This document shows positions 43,918-52,796 of a DNA stretch of 64,000 bases, in pieces. The notes under the pieces were generated by a model. It made no database searches and was not told the DNA's origin. It saw nothing but the letters and a program-made list of their open reading frames with translations. Origin of the DNA: Saccharopolyspora hordei (GTDB lineage: Bacteria > Actinomycetota > Actinomycetes > Mycobacteriales > Pseudonocardiaceae). The stretch lies in NCBI RefSeq assembly GCF_013410345.1, contig NZ_JACCFJ010000001.1:2455001-2519000 (forward strand), read 5' to 3'. Position numbers and translations under genes: made by a program. Positions within the stretch are counted from its first letter, which is position 1, and every line of letters starts with the position of its first letter.

Positions 43918-44691
43918 GTGAAGTTCGAGTTGTCGCGGCAGGCCTTCCACGAGGCGTGGAAGCACTTCGACCTGGGGACCAAGCCCATCGTGCTCAACGT
44001 CCTGCCGGAGGGGGTCCTCGAGTCCGAGCGCCGCGAGGTCCAGCGCCGGGCCTGGGACGAGCTGCACCGCCTCGGCTTCGGCAACGAGATGCGCGAGGAG
44101 GACATCTGCAGCGTCTTCCTGCCGCTGCGGCGCTACGAGCGCTCCTTCGACATCACCTTCGGCGAGCGCACCGCCGACGGCGAGCGCAAGACCACCGGGA
44201 TGGTCGCCAACGTCCGCTCCACCGCCACGCTCGCCGTGATGACCGAGGAGTCCGTGCGCCTGCAGGCGCTGCCCGCGGACTCGATGGTGCGCGCGCTGCT
44301 CAGCGTGCTGCCCGACGACGTGCAGCCCGGGCCGGGCCGCGGCGTCTCGGTGCGCAGCGCGGCGATGTCCGCGGCCGCCAAGGGCGCCGGGAAGGACGAC
44401 CGCGCCATGGCCGACGGCCTCGTGCGCCAGGGCGTCCGGCGCGACGAGGCGCGCCTGCTGGTCGAGATGGCCGGTGGGCAGCGCGTCGCGTGGGCGCAGG
44501 TCGGTGCGGCGGTGATGGACGGCCAGGGCAAGCGCCACCGGGCGCCGATGGTGACGAACTTCTTCGCCACCGCCAAGGGCTGGTACCTGATCGAGACGAA
44601 CACCCGCGGCGCCGAGCCCTGGACCACCGTGGCCCCGATCGACAAGCAGCGGATGGCCTCCCGCGTCAAGGACCTCATGAAGACCTTCTGA
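43918..44691 (+). CDS. EspG-family type VII secretion chaperone
   Basis: The 257-residue protein starts at GTG 43918. FELSRQAFHEAWKHFDLGTK, PEGVLESERREVQRRAWDEL and the beta-rich middle (RSFDITFGERTADGERKTTG; ATLAVMTEESVRLQALPADS) with a late FFATAKGWYLIETN fit the EspG family. EspG binds the tip of PE/PPE heterodimers in the cytosol and keeps them soluble for export. Its presence beside a PE-like/PPE-like pair supports that reading. No ecc genes are within the window. Confidence 0.85.
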   Translation: MKFELSRQAFHEAWKHFDLGTKPIVLNVLPEGVLESERREVQRRAWDELHRLGFGNEMREEDICSVFLPLRRYERSFDITFGERTADGERKTTGMVANVRSTATLAVMTEESVRLQALPADSMVRALLSVLPDDVQPGPGRGVSVRSAAMSAAAKGAGKDDRAMADGLVRQGVRRDEARLLVEMAGGQRVAWAQVGAAVMDGQGKRHRAPMVTNFFATAKGWYLIETNTRGAEPWTTVAPIDKQRMASRVKDLMKTF

Positions 44692-44731
44692 GCGCACCCC
44701 GCGCAGCCCGGCTGGTGTGGTGTCGATCACT

Positions 44732-44737
44732 TAGAGT
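44732..44737 (+). promoter_or_regulatory. -10 box TAGAGT, leaderless start of 44744 gene
   Basis: TAGAGT ends six bases before ATG 44744, so the mRNA is probably leaderless and transcribed separately from espG. Confidence 0.45.
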
Positions 44738-44743
44738 CGTCGC

Positions 44744-45742
44744 ATGGCTGCGGCTCGGGTGGGCGAGCGGTGGGCCGGGTTCCGCCGGTCCCCGTTCCTG
44801 CCCGCGACCGTGCTCGTGCTCATCATCGCCGCGGCCGCCGCGCTGTTCGCCGGCTCCTACACCTTCGCCATGGCCAACCCGACGCCGCACCAGCTGCCCC
44901 TGGCCGTGGTCGGGGCCCGCGACGACGACGCGCTGCTCGACGAGATGGAGCGGGCGTCCGGGACCGCCTTCGAGCTGCACCGCTGGTCCTACGAGGAGGC
45001 GGTGCAGGCGGTGGAGCAGCAGCGGGTCTTCGGCGTGGTCGACGTGCGCGGCAGCACCGTGCGGGTGGACGTCGCCAGCGCCGCCGGGGCCTCCGTCGCA
45101 CAGGTGCTCCAGCAGGCCGCGGTGCAGGTCGGCGCGACCAAGGGCATGGCGGTCGAGGTGCGGGACCTCAAGCCGCTGCAGCGCGGCGACCCGCGCGGCC
45201 TCGCGCTGTTCTACGTGTCGCTGGCGGCGGTCGTCATCGGGTTCATCGGGGCGATCCAGCTCAGCGTGCACGCCCAGGGGCTCGCTCCCGTCGAGCGCAT
45301 CGCCTTCACCGCCGCCTACGCGGTGCTCGGCGGGTTCGCCATCATCGCCGTGGTGGACTGGCTGCTCGGCGCCGTGCGGTTCCCGTTCGCCGAGTCCTGG
45401 CTGATCCTGGCGCTGACGATGTTCACCTCCGGGATGGTGTTCACCATGTTCAACACGCTCATGGGGCGGTGGGCGATGGTGCCGACCTGGGGTCTGCTGG
45501 TGCTGCTCGGCAACCCGTCGTCCGGCGGCGTGGTGTCCTGGCCGCTGCTGCCGTCGCCCCTGGGGCAGGTCGGCGGCTGGCTCCCGCCCGGCGCGTCGGT
45601 GAGCGCTCTGCACACCGCCGTCTACTTCGGCGGCTCCCAGCACGTGGCGCCGTACTTCGTGCTGGCCGCGTGGACGCTGCTGTCCAGCGCGGTGTTCGTC
45701 GTGTGGCGGCGCCGGTCCCCGGGTGGCCGGCCCACCGACTGA
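44744..45742 (+). CDS. YhgE/Pip-like (ABC-2 type) membrane protein
   Basis: The 332-residue protein has one N-terminal membrane helix (residues 19-42, ATVLVLIIAAAAALFAGSYT), an outside domain of about 110 residues (PTPHQLPLAVVGARDDDALL; VVDVRGSTVRVDVASAAGAS) and five or six further helices from about 155 on (ALFYVSLAAVVIGFIGAIQL; GLLVLLGNPSSGGVVSWPLL). This layout fits the YhgE/Pip or DUF3533 group linked to type VII secretion and membrane stress in Gram-positives. Codons 28-65 are the donor of the 111-bp repeat at 40023. Function unknown. Confidence 0.75.
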   Translation: MAAARVGERWAGFRRSPFLPATVLVLIIAAAAALFAGSYTFAMANPTPHQLPLAVVGARDDDALLDEMERASGTAFELHRWSYEEAVQAVEQQRVFGVVDVRGSTVRVDVASAAGASVAQVLQQAAVQVGATKGMAVEVRDLKPLQRGDPRGLALFYVSLAAVVIGFIGAIQLSVHAQGLAPVERIAFTAAYAVLGGFAIIAVVDWLLGAVRFPFAESWLILALTMFTSGMVFTMFNTLMGRWAMVPTWGLLVLLGNPSSGGVVSWPLLPSPLGQVGGWLPPGASVSALHTAVYFGGSQHVAPYFVLAAWTLLSSAVFVVWRRRSPGGRPTD

Positions 45743-46095
45743 ACCACGACGGACCTTCCACGTGGCGGAATACTAGTCGATCTTGGTCCGGTGGTCGCCG
45801 GGTGGCCGATGAGTGGTAGTTCACCCCGCACTGACCTGCGAGGACGCCGCTCGCGTGGCTCAACTGACCGGAAATCGGACACATTCGATGAATTTCGCCG
45901 AGATTAGTGCACTTCAGCGGCTTTGTTGGTAGTACTTGCAGCGGCGCCCCGCTCGTGCACGCCTCGTACGAGCAGGCGTGGCGACGGGCCCGGCTGAACC
46001 CGGCTCACAAAACCCGGACCCAAGTGGGACCCGGCCGAGCCGACTCGGTACCGTCGCCGCACCGATCAAGAAAACCCCACATCACGGAGGACATG
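45743..46095. other. Intergenic region before mihF
   Basis: This 353-bp stretch is less GC-rich than its surroundings (ATTCGATGAAT palindrome near 45885) and has no credible ORF. TACCGT at 46049-46054 could be the mihF -10 with a leader of about 35 nt. It forms the right boundary of the island; no att-like repeat shared with the left boundary (24632-24721) was seen. Confidence 0.5.
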
Positions 46096-46413
46096 GTGGC
46101 CCTTCCCCAGCTGACCGAGGAGCAGCGGGCAGCAGCTCTGGAAAAGGCGGCTGCCGCCCGTCGCGCCCGAGCGGAGCTCAAGGAGCGCCTCAAGCGAGGT
46201 GGAACCACGCTGGCGGAGGTCCTGGACACCGCCGACAACGACGAGGTCCTGGGCAAGATGAAGGTCTCCGCCCTGCTCGAGGCCCTTCCCGGCGTTGGCA
46301 AGGTCCGTGCGCAGCAGATCATGGAGCGGCTGGAGATCGCCAACAGCCGTCGGCTGCGCGGGCTGGGCGAGCGGCAGCGCAAGGCGCTGCTCTCCGAGTT
46401 CAGCGGCGAGTGA
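46096..46413 (+). CDS. mihF: Integration host factor, actinobacterial type (mIHF)
   Basis: The 105-residue protein starts at GTG 46096, five bases after GGAGG; the ATG at 46093 would leave almost no spacing. [20 protein letters not shown], then [20 protein letters not shown] and the helix-hairpin-helix core [20 protein letters not shown] match mycobacterial mIHF and Streptomyces sIHF, an essential nucleoid protein that bends DNA. It overlaps gmk as GTGA. In Streptomyces this gene directly follows pyrF; here 21 kb separates them. Confidence 0.96.
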   Translation: MALPQLTEEQRAAALEKAAAARRARAELKERLKRGGTTLAEVLDTADNDEVLGKMKVSALLEALPGVGKVRAQQIMERLEIANSRRLRGLGERQRKALLSEFSGE

Positions 46414-47012
46414 TCGACGCAGAAGCCGGCGCTGAGCCGAGGACCGTCCAGCAGGGCGAGCCTCGGCTCACCGTCGTTTCCGGACCCTCTGGTGTCGGCA
46501 AGTCGAGCGTCCTGAGCGAGGTGCGCAAGCGGGCCCCGGAGATCTACTTCAGCGTGTCCGCCACCACCCGCGCGCCGCGCGCGGGGGAGGTCGACGGGGT
46601 GCACTACCACTTCGTCGACACCGCCGAGTTCGAGCGGATGATCGCCGACGGCGAGATGCTGGAGCACGCCCGCTACGCCGGCAACCTCTACGGCACCCCG
46701 CGCAAGCCCGTCGAGGAGGCCCTCGCGGCCGGTCGGCCGGCGGTGCTGGAGATCGAGCTGCAGGGCGCCCGCCAGGTCCGCCGGGCCATGCCGGACGCGC
46801 AACTGGTCATGCTCAAGCCGCCGTCCTGGGAGGTGCTGGTGGACCGGCTCACCGGTCGCGGCACCGAACCGGCCGAGGTCGTCGAGCGGAGGCTGGCGAC
46901 CGCGCGCGAGGAGCTGGCCGCCGAACCGGAGTTCGACGTCAGCGTGGTCAACGCCGACGTGCAAGCCGCGACCAGCGAATTGCTACGATTGATACTCGGC
47001 CGCGAGCAGTGA
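46410..47012 (+). CDS. gmk: Guanylate kinase
   Basis: The 200-residue enzyme converts GMP to GDP. P-loop [17 protein letters not shown]-binding [20 protein letters not shown] and [19 protein letters not shown], and lid [15 protein letters not shown] are all present. GTG 46410 overlaps the mihF stop; the first 20 residues before the P-loop are a typical variable extension. Part of the conserved mihF-gmk-rpoZ-coaBC-metK run. Confidence 0.96.
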   Translation: MIDAEAGAEPRTVQQGEPRLTVVSGPSGVGKSSVLSEVRKRAPEIYFSVSATTRAPRAGEVDGVHYHFVDTAEFERMIADGEMLEHARYAGNLYGTPRKPVEEALAAGRPAVLEIELQGARQVRRAMPDAQLVMLKPPSWEVLVDRLTGRGTEPAEVVERRLATAREELAAEPEFDVSVVNADVQAATSELLRLILGREQ

Positions 47013-47132
47013 CGAGCCGGCGGTGAGCAGCACCGGAGTCCGGACGACCGGAGTCCGGCACCCCGCGGGCCGCATCGCCGCCCCAGGCACACGGCACCAC
47101 GCCGCCGTCCACGAGGAGCAGGAGCCACTCAC

Positions 47133-47426
47133 GTGAGCACCCCCAGCGCGCTGGCTGCGCTCAACAGCAGCCCGTCCACCAACACCGCTGAAGGCATCAC
47201 CTACCCGCCGATCGACGACCTGCTGGAGCAGGTCAGCTCGAAGTACGCGCTGGTGATCTACGCCGCGAAGCGCGCTCGCCAGATCAACGACTACTACGCC
47301 CAGCTCGGCGAGGGCCTGCTGGAGTACGTCGGCCCGCTGGTCGAGCCGGGCCCGCGCGAGAAGCCGCTGTCGATCGCGCTGCGCGAGATCCACGCCGGCG
47401 TGCTCGAGCACACCGAAGGCGAGTGA
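47133..47426 (+). CDS. rpoZ: RNA polymerase omega subunit
   Basis: The 97-residue protein starts at GTG 47133 behind [29 protein letters not shown] and [16 protein letters not shown] are the omega signature that clamps the beta-prime C-terminus, and [13 protein letters not shown] follows. It is separated from gmk by 120 bp and overlaps coaBC as GTGA. Confidence 0.96.
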   Translation: MSTPSALAALNSSPSTNTAEGITYPPIDDLLEQVSSKYALVIYAAKRARQINDYYAQLGEGLLEYVGPLVEPGPREKPLSIALREIHAGVLEHTEGE

Positions 47427-48673
47427 CGGAGCAGACCGCCGAGGACCGCCCGCGGGTGGTCCTCGGCGTCAGTGGTGGCATCGCCGCCTACAAGGCCTGC
47501 GAGGTGCTGCGGCGGCTGACCGAGTCCGGGCACAGCGTCCGCGTGGTCCCGACCGAGGCGGCGCTGAACTTCGTCGGCGCGGCGACCTTCGAGGCGCTGT
47601 CCGGGCAGCCGGTGCGCACCGGCGTGTTCAGCGACGTCCACGAGGTGCCGCACGTGCGCCTCGGGCAGGAGGCCGACCTGGTCGTCGTCGCCCCCGCCAC
47701 CGCTGACCTGCTCGCCCGCGCCGCCCACGGGCAGGCCGACGACCTGCTCACCTCGACGCTGCTGACGGCGCGGTGCCCGGTGCTGATGGTGCCGGCGATG
47801 CACACCGAGATGTGGGAGCACCCGGCGACCCAGCACAACGTCGCGCTGCTGCGCAGCCGCGGCGTGGTGGTCGCGGAGCCGGACAGCGGCCGGTTGACCG
47901 GCAAGGACACCGGCAAGGGGCGGCTGCCCGACCCGGCCGAGATCGTCGACCTCGCGCGCCTGCTGCTGGCCGAGCCGCAGGCGCTGCCGCGCGACCTCGA
48001 AGGGCGCCGCGTGGTGATCTCCGCCGGTGGCACCCGCGAACCGCTGGACCCGGTGCGCTACCTGGGCAACCGCTCGTCCGGGCGGCAGGGCTACGCGCTG
48101 GCCCGGGTGGCCGCGCACCGCGGCGCGGACGTCACGCTCGTCGCCGCGCACACCGCCGACCTCGTCGACCCCGCCGGGGTCCGGGTCATCAAGGTGGGCA
48201 CCGCCGACGAGCTGCGCACGGTGATGCTGGCCGAGGCCGACGGCGCGGACGTGGTGGTCATGGCCGCCGCCGTGGCCGACTTCCGCCCGGTCACGCTCGC
48301 CGAGCACAAGATCAAGAAGACCGACCGCGACCCGGAGCCGCTGGCCCTGACCCGCAACCCGGACGTCCTCGCCGAACTGGTCGACGCGCGCGCCGCGGGC
48401 AAGCTGGACACGTCGCTCATCGTCGGGTTCGCCGCCGAGACCGGGGACGCCACCACCTCGGTGCTCGACCACGGCCGCGCCAAGCTGGCCCGCAAGGGCT
48501 GCGACCTGCTCGTGGTCAACGCGGTCGGGGACGGTCGGGCCTTCGAGGTCGAGGAGAACGCCGGCTGGCTGCTGGGCGGCGACGGCACCGAACAGCCGAT
48601 CCCGTACGGCGCGAAGTCCCGGTTGGCTTCCACACTGTGGGATGCTGTGAACCGGCAGTTGCGCCGCCAGTAG
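47423..48673 (+). CDS. coaBC: Bifunctional phosphopantothenoylcysteine decarboxylase / phosphopantothenate-cysteine ligase
   Basis: The 416-residue two-domain enzyme makes 4'-phosphopantetheine for coenzyme A. The flavoprotein CoaC half (residues 1-185) opens with [20 protein letters not shown] and has [19 protein letters not shown]. The CoaB half opens with [19 protein letters not shown] and ends with NADVLxx-type binding sequence [23 protein letters not shown] 47423 overlaps rpoZ. A hairpin at 48690-48706 followed by T6 lies before metK. Confidence 0.96.
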   Translation: MTEQTAEDRPRVVLGVSGGIAAYKACEVLRRLTESGHSVRVVPTEAALNFVGAATFEALSGQPVRTGVFSDVHEVPHVRLGQEADLVVVAPATADLLARAAHGQADDLLTSTLLTARCPVLMVPAMHTEMWEHPATQHNVALLRSRGVVVAEPDSGRLTGKDTGKGRLPDPAEIVDLARLLLAEPQALPRDLEGRRVVISAGGTREPLDPVRYLGNRSSGRQGYALARVAAHRGADVTLVAAHTADLVDPAGVRVIKVGTADELRTVMLAEADGADVVVMAAAVADFRPVTLAEHKIKKTDRDPEPLALTRNPDVLAELVDARAAGKLDTSLIVGFAAETGDATTSVLDHGRAKLARKGCDLLVVNAVGDGRAFEVEENAGWLLGGDGTEQPIPYGAKSRLASTLWDAVNRQLRRQ

Positions 48674-48689
48674 GGTGGCTGGGCACGTC

Positions 48690-48725
48690 GCCACCCGTGC
48701 GGTGGCCCCGTCGCGAGCGTTTTTT
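48690..48725 (+). terminator. Possible terminator or attenuator between coaBC and metK
   Basis: GCCACC (48690-48695) and GGTGGC (48701-48706) form a short stem, and a run of six Ts occurs at 48720-48725, rare in this GC-rich sequence. The T run is 13 bases beyond the stem and only 11 before metK GTG 48737, so it may affect metK leader RNA. No SAM riboswitch fits in 63 bp. Confidence 0.4.
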
Positions 48726-48736
48726 CAGGGAGAGTC

Positions 48737-49954
48737 GTGAGCCAGCAGTCTGACCTGCGCACCGGCCGCAGGTTGTTCACCAGCGAGTCCGTGACCGAAG
48801 GCCACCCGGACAAGATCTGCGACGCCATCAGCGACTCGGTCTTGGACGCGCTGCTGGCCCAGGACCCGCGCTCCCGCGTCGCGGTGGAGACCCTGGTGAC
48901 CACCGGGCAGGTGCACGTGGCCGGTGAGGTCACCACCGACGCCTACGCGGACATCCCGACCATCGTGCGGGACAAGATCCTGGAGATCGGCTACGACTCC
49001 TCGGCCAAGGGGTTCGACGGCAACTCCTGCGGCGTCAACGTGGCGATCGGGTCGCAGTCCCCGGACATCGCGCAGGGCGTGGACACCGCGCACGAGTCGC
49101 GCGTCGAGGGCGTGATCGACGAGATCGCCAAGCAGGGCGCGGGCGACCAGGGCCTGATGTTCGGCTACGCCTGCGACGACACGCCGGAGTTCATGCCGCT
49201 GCCGATCGCGCTGGCGCACCGGCTGTCGCGTCGGCTGACCAAGGTCCGCAAGGACGGCGTGCTGCCGTACCTGCGGCCCGACGGCAAGACCCAGGTGACC
49301 ATCGAGTACGCCGGTGACCAGGCGGTCCGCTTGGACACCGTGGTGCTGTCCACCCAGCACGCGGCCGACATCGACCTGGACGCGATGCTCGCGGTGGACA
49401 TCGAGCAGCACGTGATCCGGCCGGAGGTCGAGCAGCTCGAGCTCGACGCCTCGGACACCCGGCTGCTGGTCAACCCCACCGGTCGGTTCGTGGTCGGTGG
49501 CCCGATGGGTGACGCTGGGCTGACCGGCCGGAAGATCATCGTGGACACCTACGGCGGCATGGCCCGCCACGGTGGCGGTGCGTTCTCCGGCAAGGACCCG
49601 TCGAAGGTGGACCGTTCCGCGGCCTACGCGATGCGCTGGGTGGCCAAGAACGCCATCGCCGCGGGTCTGGCCAGCCGCATCGAGGTGCAGGTGGCCTACG
49701 CGATCGGCAAGGCCGCCCCGGTGGGTCTGTTCGTGGAGACCTTCGGCACCGAGAACGTCGACCCGGCCCGCATCCAGTCGGCGATCAACGAGGTCTTCGA
49801 CCTGCGCCCGGCCGCGATCATCCGCGACCTGGACCTGCTGCGCCCGATCTACGCGCAGACCGCGGCCTACGGCCACTTCGGCCGTCCGGACCTCGACCTG
49901 CCGTGGGAGCGCACGGACCGCGCCGAGGCCCTCAAGGCCGCGGCCCACGCCTGA
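48737..49954 (+). CDS. metK: S-adenosylmethionine synthetase
   Basis: The 405-residue enzyme starts at GTG 48737 behind [29 protein letters not shown] (methionine/ATP), [15 protein letters not shown] and [20 protein letters not shown] are the three family signatures. It forms SAM from ATP and methionine. Length is normal. A strong hairpin follows. Confidence 0.98.
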   Translation: MSQQSDLRTGRRLFTSESVTEGHPDKICDAISDSVLDALLAQDPRSRVAVETLVTTGQVHVAGEVTTDAYADIPTIVRDKILEIGYDSSAKGFDGNSCGVNVAIGSQSPDIAQGVDTAHESRVEGVIDEIAKQGAGDQGLMFGYACDDTPEFMPLPIALAHRLSRRLTKVRKDGVLPYLRPDGKTQVTIEYAGDQAVRLDTVVLSTQHAADIDLDAMLAVDIEQHVIRPEVEQLELDASDTRLLVNPTGRFVVGGPMGDAGLTGRKIIVDTYGGMARHGGGAFSGKDPSKVDRSAAYAMRWVAKNAIAAGLASRIEVQVAYAIGKAAPVGLFVETFGTENVDPARIQSAINEVFDLRPAAIIRDLDLLRPIYAQTAAYGHFGRPDLDLPWERTDRAEALKAAAHA

Positions 49955-49968
49955 CCTGTCGTAGGTGA

Positions 49969-50007
49969 AGGGCACCTCCCGCCGACCGGGTTGGCGAGAG
50001 GTGCCCT
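49969..50007 (+). terminator. Hairpin terminator after metK
   Basis: AGGGCACCTC (49969-49978) pairs with GAGGTGCCCT (49998-50007), with an inner GCC/GGC. The stem sequence is the same as in the nusB terminator at 14862. Confidence 0.85.
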
Positions 50008-50088
50008 GCACGCTTCCCTGGCTCGGGTGACCGGCGCCGCGGCTGTCCGGTCGACGCCGATCGGGATCCGGAGGATTCGGCCGGGCCT

Positions 50089-50094
50089 TACGCT
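50089..50094 (+). promoter_or_regulatory. -10 box TACGCT, leaderless start of 50101 gene
   Basis: TACGCT ends six bases before GTG 50101, so the mRNA probably starts at the initiation codon. Confidence 0.45.
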
Positions 50095-50100
50095 GAGGGT

Positions 50101-50796
50101 GTGGCTGCGGACCGGTTCGTTCCCGGCAGCCCGTCGCACTGGACGCTCGTGGCGCTGATGGTCCTCGGCGCTGTGGTCGTCGCCGTGATCGGGCGGCGGC
50201 AGCGCGACCCGGTGCGGTTCGCCCGCGCGTTCGCCGCCGTGGTCCTGGCGTTCAACGTCCCGCTGCTGGTCTACCGGCAGCTGCCCGCGCAGTGGGACGT
50301 CGGCGAGTCCCTCCCGCTGCACCTGTGCGACGTCGCCTGGGTGGTCGCCGCCGTCGCGCTCTGGACGGAGCGGCCGCTGGCCTGCGCGCTCGTCCACTAC
50401 TGGGGCCTCACGCTGACCCCGCAGGCCATCATCACCCCGGCGCTGGACGCCCCGGACTTCCCGCACGTCGACTTCCTCGAGTTCTGGGGGCAGCACCTGC
50501 TGGTCATCTGGTCGGCGGCGTACCTGACCTGGGGCGTCGGGGTGCGGCCGACCTGGCGCGGGTACTGGTTCTCGGTGGGGGTCACCGTCGCGTGGGGCCT
50601 GGCGGTGCTGGCGTTCAACTCCCGGGCGGGCACCAACTACGGCGTCGTCAGCCGCAAGCCCGACAACCCGTCGCTGCTCGACGTGATGGGCGGCTGGCCC
50701 TGGTACCTGGGCGTGGCGGTGGCGGTCGGGACGGCCGGGTGGGCGCTGCTGACCTGGCCGTGGACCCGGGCGCCGCGGCGGGTCGTGCGGGCGTAG
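50101..50796 (+). CDS. TIGR02206 (YwaF-like) integral membrane protein
   Basis: The 231-residue protein has six hydrophobic segments (WTLVALMVLGAVVVAVIG; FAAVVLAFNVPLLVY; VAWVVAAVALW; LLVIWSAAYLTWGVGV; YWFSVGVTVAWGLAVLAF; YLGVAVAVGTAGWALLTW). SLPLHLCDVAW with its His and Cys, YWGLTLTPQAIITP, NYGVVSRKPDNPSLLD are the TIGR02206/YwaF signature. Function unknown. The 180-bp gap to the convergent trmL (50797-50976) contains the GAACTGGCAG hairpins described separately. Confidence 0.88.
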   Translation: MAADRFVPGSPSHWTLVALMVLGAVVVAVIGRRQRDPVRFARAFAAVVLAFNVPLLVYRQLPAQWDVGESLPLHLCDVAWVVAAVALWTERPLACALVHYWGLTLTPQAIITPALDAPDFPHVDFLEFWGQHLLVIWSAAYLTWGVGVRPTWRGYWFSVGVTVAWGLAVLAFNSRAGTNYGVVSRKPDNPSLLDVMGGWPWYLGVAVAVGTAGWALLTWPWTRAPRRVVRA

Positions 50797-50931
50797 CCCA
50801 GGAGCTCGCGGCACCAGCCCGACGAGGCCGGGGCTGCTGGCGAGGGCCGTCCGGAACTGGCAGTCCCCGCGTGGCCGTGGGGGCCGTCGGTCCTGCCTGG
50901 ACCTGGTAGCTCTCATGCGGCCCTGAGGGGT

Positions 50932-50957
50932 CAGTCCTGCCTTGGAACTGGCAGGCC
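50932..50957. repeat. Small extragenic hairpin with GAACTGGCAG
   Basis: CCTGCC and GGCAGG enclose TTGGAACT. Variants lie at 50854-50863 in the same gap and at 36702-36727. It may serve as a bidirectional terminator between the convergent 50101 gene and trmL. Confidence 0.4.
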
Positions 50958-50976
50958 AGCGAGGTGGCGCGGGATG

Positions 50977-51450
50977 TCAGGACCCGGTGCGGAAGCCGTG
51001 CTGGCGCCACGCCTCGTAGACCGCGACGGCGGCCGAGTTGGCGAGGTTCATGGAGCGGATGCCGGGCAGCATCGGGATCCGCACCTGCATGGTCACGTCG
51101 TCGAGGACCTCCTCGGGCAGCCCGGTGGACTCCGGTCCGAACAGCAGCACGTCACCGGCTTGGTAGTCCACCGTCTCGTAGGAGCGGTCGGCCTTCGTGG
51201 TGAAGGCGATGACGCGCTGCGGTCGCAGCGCCCGCCACGCCGTGGCCAGGTCCGGGTGGACGTGCAGGGCCGCGCGGTCGTGGTAGTCGAGGCCGGCTCG
51301 GCGCAGCTTCGCGTCGTCCACGGAGAACCCGAGCGGTTCGATCAGGTGCAGGGCGCAGCCGGAGCCGGCCGCCATGCGGATCGCGTTGCCGGCGTTGCCG
51401 GGGATCTCCGGGTGGTAGAAGACGACGTGAAACACCTGAAATCGTTTCAC
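50977..51450 (-). CDS. trmL: tRNA (cytidine/uridine-34-2'-O)-methyltransferase TrmL
   Basis: The 157-residue SPOUT enzyme has the trefoil-knot motifs NAGNAIRMAAGSGCALHLIE (motif 1), VLLFGPESTGLPEEVL (motif 2) and IPMLPGIRSMNLANSAAVAV (motif 3). It methylates the wobble base of certain leucine tRNAs. GTG 51450 gives the usual family length; a farther ATG at 51480 would add ten atypical residues. No strong Shine-Dalgarno is seen. The 48-bp repeat array at 51487-51672 lies immediately upstream. Confidence 0.92.
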   Translation of the reverse strand: MKRFQVFHVVFYHPEIPGNAGNAIRMAAGSGCALHLIEPLGFSVDDAKLRRAGLDYHDRAALHVHPDLATAWRALRPQRVIAFTTKADRSYETVDYQAGDVLLFGPESTGLPEEVLDDVTMQVRIPMLPGIRSMNLANSAAVAVYEAWRQHGFRTGS

Positions 51451-51486
51451 ACCACCGTGCCCGGCAACATCCGGGGGCAACCCTCT

Positions 51487-51672
51487 CGTGAGTGCGCAAG
51501 CCGCCTGCAGCCGGTCTTCGCGCTCACGAGGGGTCGTGAGTGGGGGAGCCGCTTGTAGCCGGTTTTGGCGTTCACGAGGGGTCGTGAGTGCGCAAGCCGC
51601 TTGTAGCCGGTTTTGGCGCTCACGAGGGGTCGTGAGTGGGGGAGCCGCCTCTGGGCGGTTCGAGCGCTCACG
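51487..51672. repeat. Tandem array of four 48-bp palindromic repeats
   Basis: Units begin at 51487, 51535, 51583 and 51631, each CGTGAGTG...CTCACGAGGGGT. Units 1 and 3 have CGCAAGCCGC after the opening, units 2 and 4 GGGGAGCCGC, so the array looks like a duplicated pair. Within each unit CGTGAG pairs with CTCACG, and between units CTCACGA-GGGG-TCGTGAG forms another hairpin. The last unit contains the lacI-type gene stop codon (51668-51670). No spacers, so not CRISPR. Confidence 0.85.
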
Positions 51673-52678
51673 ACCCGGTGGTGGAGGCGCGGGGGACCAG
51701 GCTGGGGGCCGGGTTGGTCACCACCTGCGGGACCTCCGTGCCCTTCAGGTTCGCCAGCAGCAGCTCGACGGCGCTCGCCGCCGCTTCGCCCAGGTGCAGG
51801 TCCACCGCGGTCAAGGTCGGCGTGGTGGTGCGGGCCCGCACGCCGTCGTACCGGGTCGCCACCCGCACGTCCTCGGGAACCCTGAGGCCGCGCTCCGCCA
51901 CCGCGCGCACCGCCCCCACCGCGAAGGCGTCCACCGCGGCGCAGATCGCGTCCACGTCGGGGTGCTGCGCCAACAGCTCGGCGCAGGCGGCCCGGCCGGT
52001 GTCCTCCCCGCCCGACTCGTCGGCCTCCACGACCAGCGGCGCCATGCCGTGCTCCTCCGCGAACCGCGCGTAGACCTCGGCCAGGTCCACGTACCAGCTG
52101 CGGTGCCCGCTGCCGAGCAGCAGCGCGATCCGGCGGGCGCCCTGCTCCCGCAGGTGGTCCAGCAGCAGCCGCCCGACCTCCGGGGCGCGCAGGTCGACGT
52201 ACGGCAGGTCCATGCCCTGCTGCGGGCCCATCGTCACGATCGGCACCCCGCGGGACCGCAGGCGCTGGGTGGTCGGGTCGTCCTGGTCCGGTTCGATGAC
52301 GATCGCGCCGTCGATGTCCAGGGTGTCCAGCGGCGGGTCGGTGTCCAGCGGTGGGACGACCACCAGCGCGAAGCCGTGCATCAGCGCGGTCTCGGCCGCC
52401 GCGGCCGCGACCTCCATGAAGAAGCCGAGCTTGGACGGGCCGCCGGCCACCGCGACCGGCATCGACGACACCACGGCGAGGGTCCGCGACTGCCCGCTGC
52501 GCAACCGCTGCGCGCGCAGGCTCGGGCGGTAGCCGAGCTCGGTGGCCGCCTTCACCACGCGTTCCCGCGTGCGCGGGTCGACCTTGCCGACACCGTTGAG
52601 CGCGTGCGACACCGTGGTGCGCGACACCCCGGCCGCTCGCGCGACGTCGGAGATCGTCGGCCGGACCGGTCCCGCCAT
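51668..52678 (-). CDS. LacI-family transcriptional regulator
   Basis: The 336-residue protein starts at ATG 52678 behind AGGAGGT. The HTH (PTISDVARAAGVSRTTVSHA, LNGVGKVDPRTRERVV, then hinge LGYRPSLRAQRLRSGQS) is classical LacI. The periplasmic-binding-like domain (LAVVSSMPVAVAGG; GAIVIEPDQDDPTTQRLRSR; ARRIALLLGSGHRS; VDAICAAVDAFAVGAVRAVA) binds an unknown, probably sugar-like effector. No sugar operon adjoins it; priA is divergent 118 bp away. The stop lies in the repeat array. Confidence 0.92.
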   Translation of the reverse strand: MAGPVRPTISDVARAAGVSRTTVSHALNGVGKVDPRTRERVVKAATELGYRPSLRAQRLRSGQSRTLAVVSSMPVAVAGGPSKLGFFMEVAAAAAETALMHGFALVVVPPLDTDPPLDTLDIDGAIVIEPDQDDPTTQRLRSRGVPIVTMGPQQGMDLPYVDLRAPEVGRLLLDHLREQGARRIALLLGSGHRSWYVDLAEVYARFAEEHGMAPLVVEADESGGEDTGRAACAELLAQHPDVDAICAAVDAFAVGAVRAVAERGLRVPEDVRVATRYDGVRARTTTPTLTAVDLHLGEAAASAVELLLANLKGTEVPQVVTNPAPSLVPRASTTGS

Positions 52679-52796
52679 CGCACCTCCTGGAGACCTCGAG
52701 ATGCCGCCAGGATATGGCGTCCCCGCCGCCGCGAGGGGCGAGTTGGGGAACCGCGCTGGCAGCGGCCCGGGCTGGCCCTTCTGGTAGAGAAGAGGC

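Noticed and set aside
24632-46095. Prophage or integrative element
   Set aside because: No integrase, excisionase, replication, capsid or transfer gene, and no flanking direct repeat was noticed.
48674-48736. SAM riboswitch upstream of metK
   Set aside because: The gap is only 63 bp and holds a small hairpin plus T6; none of the SAM riboswitch cores fits.
51487-51672. Possible CRISPR array (four regular repeats)
   Set aside because: The 48-bp units are contiguous with no unique spacers, and no cas genes are present.
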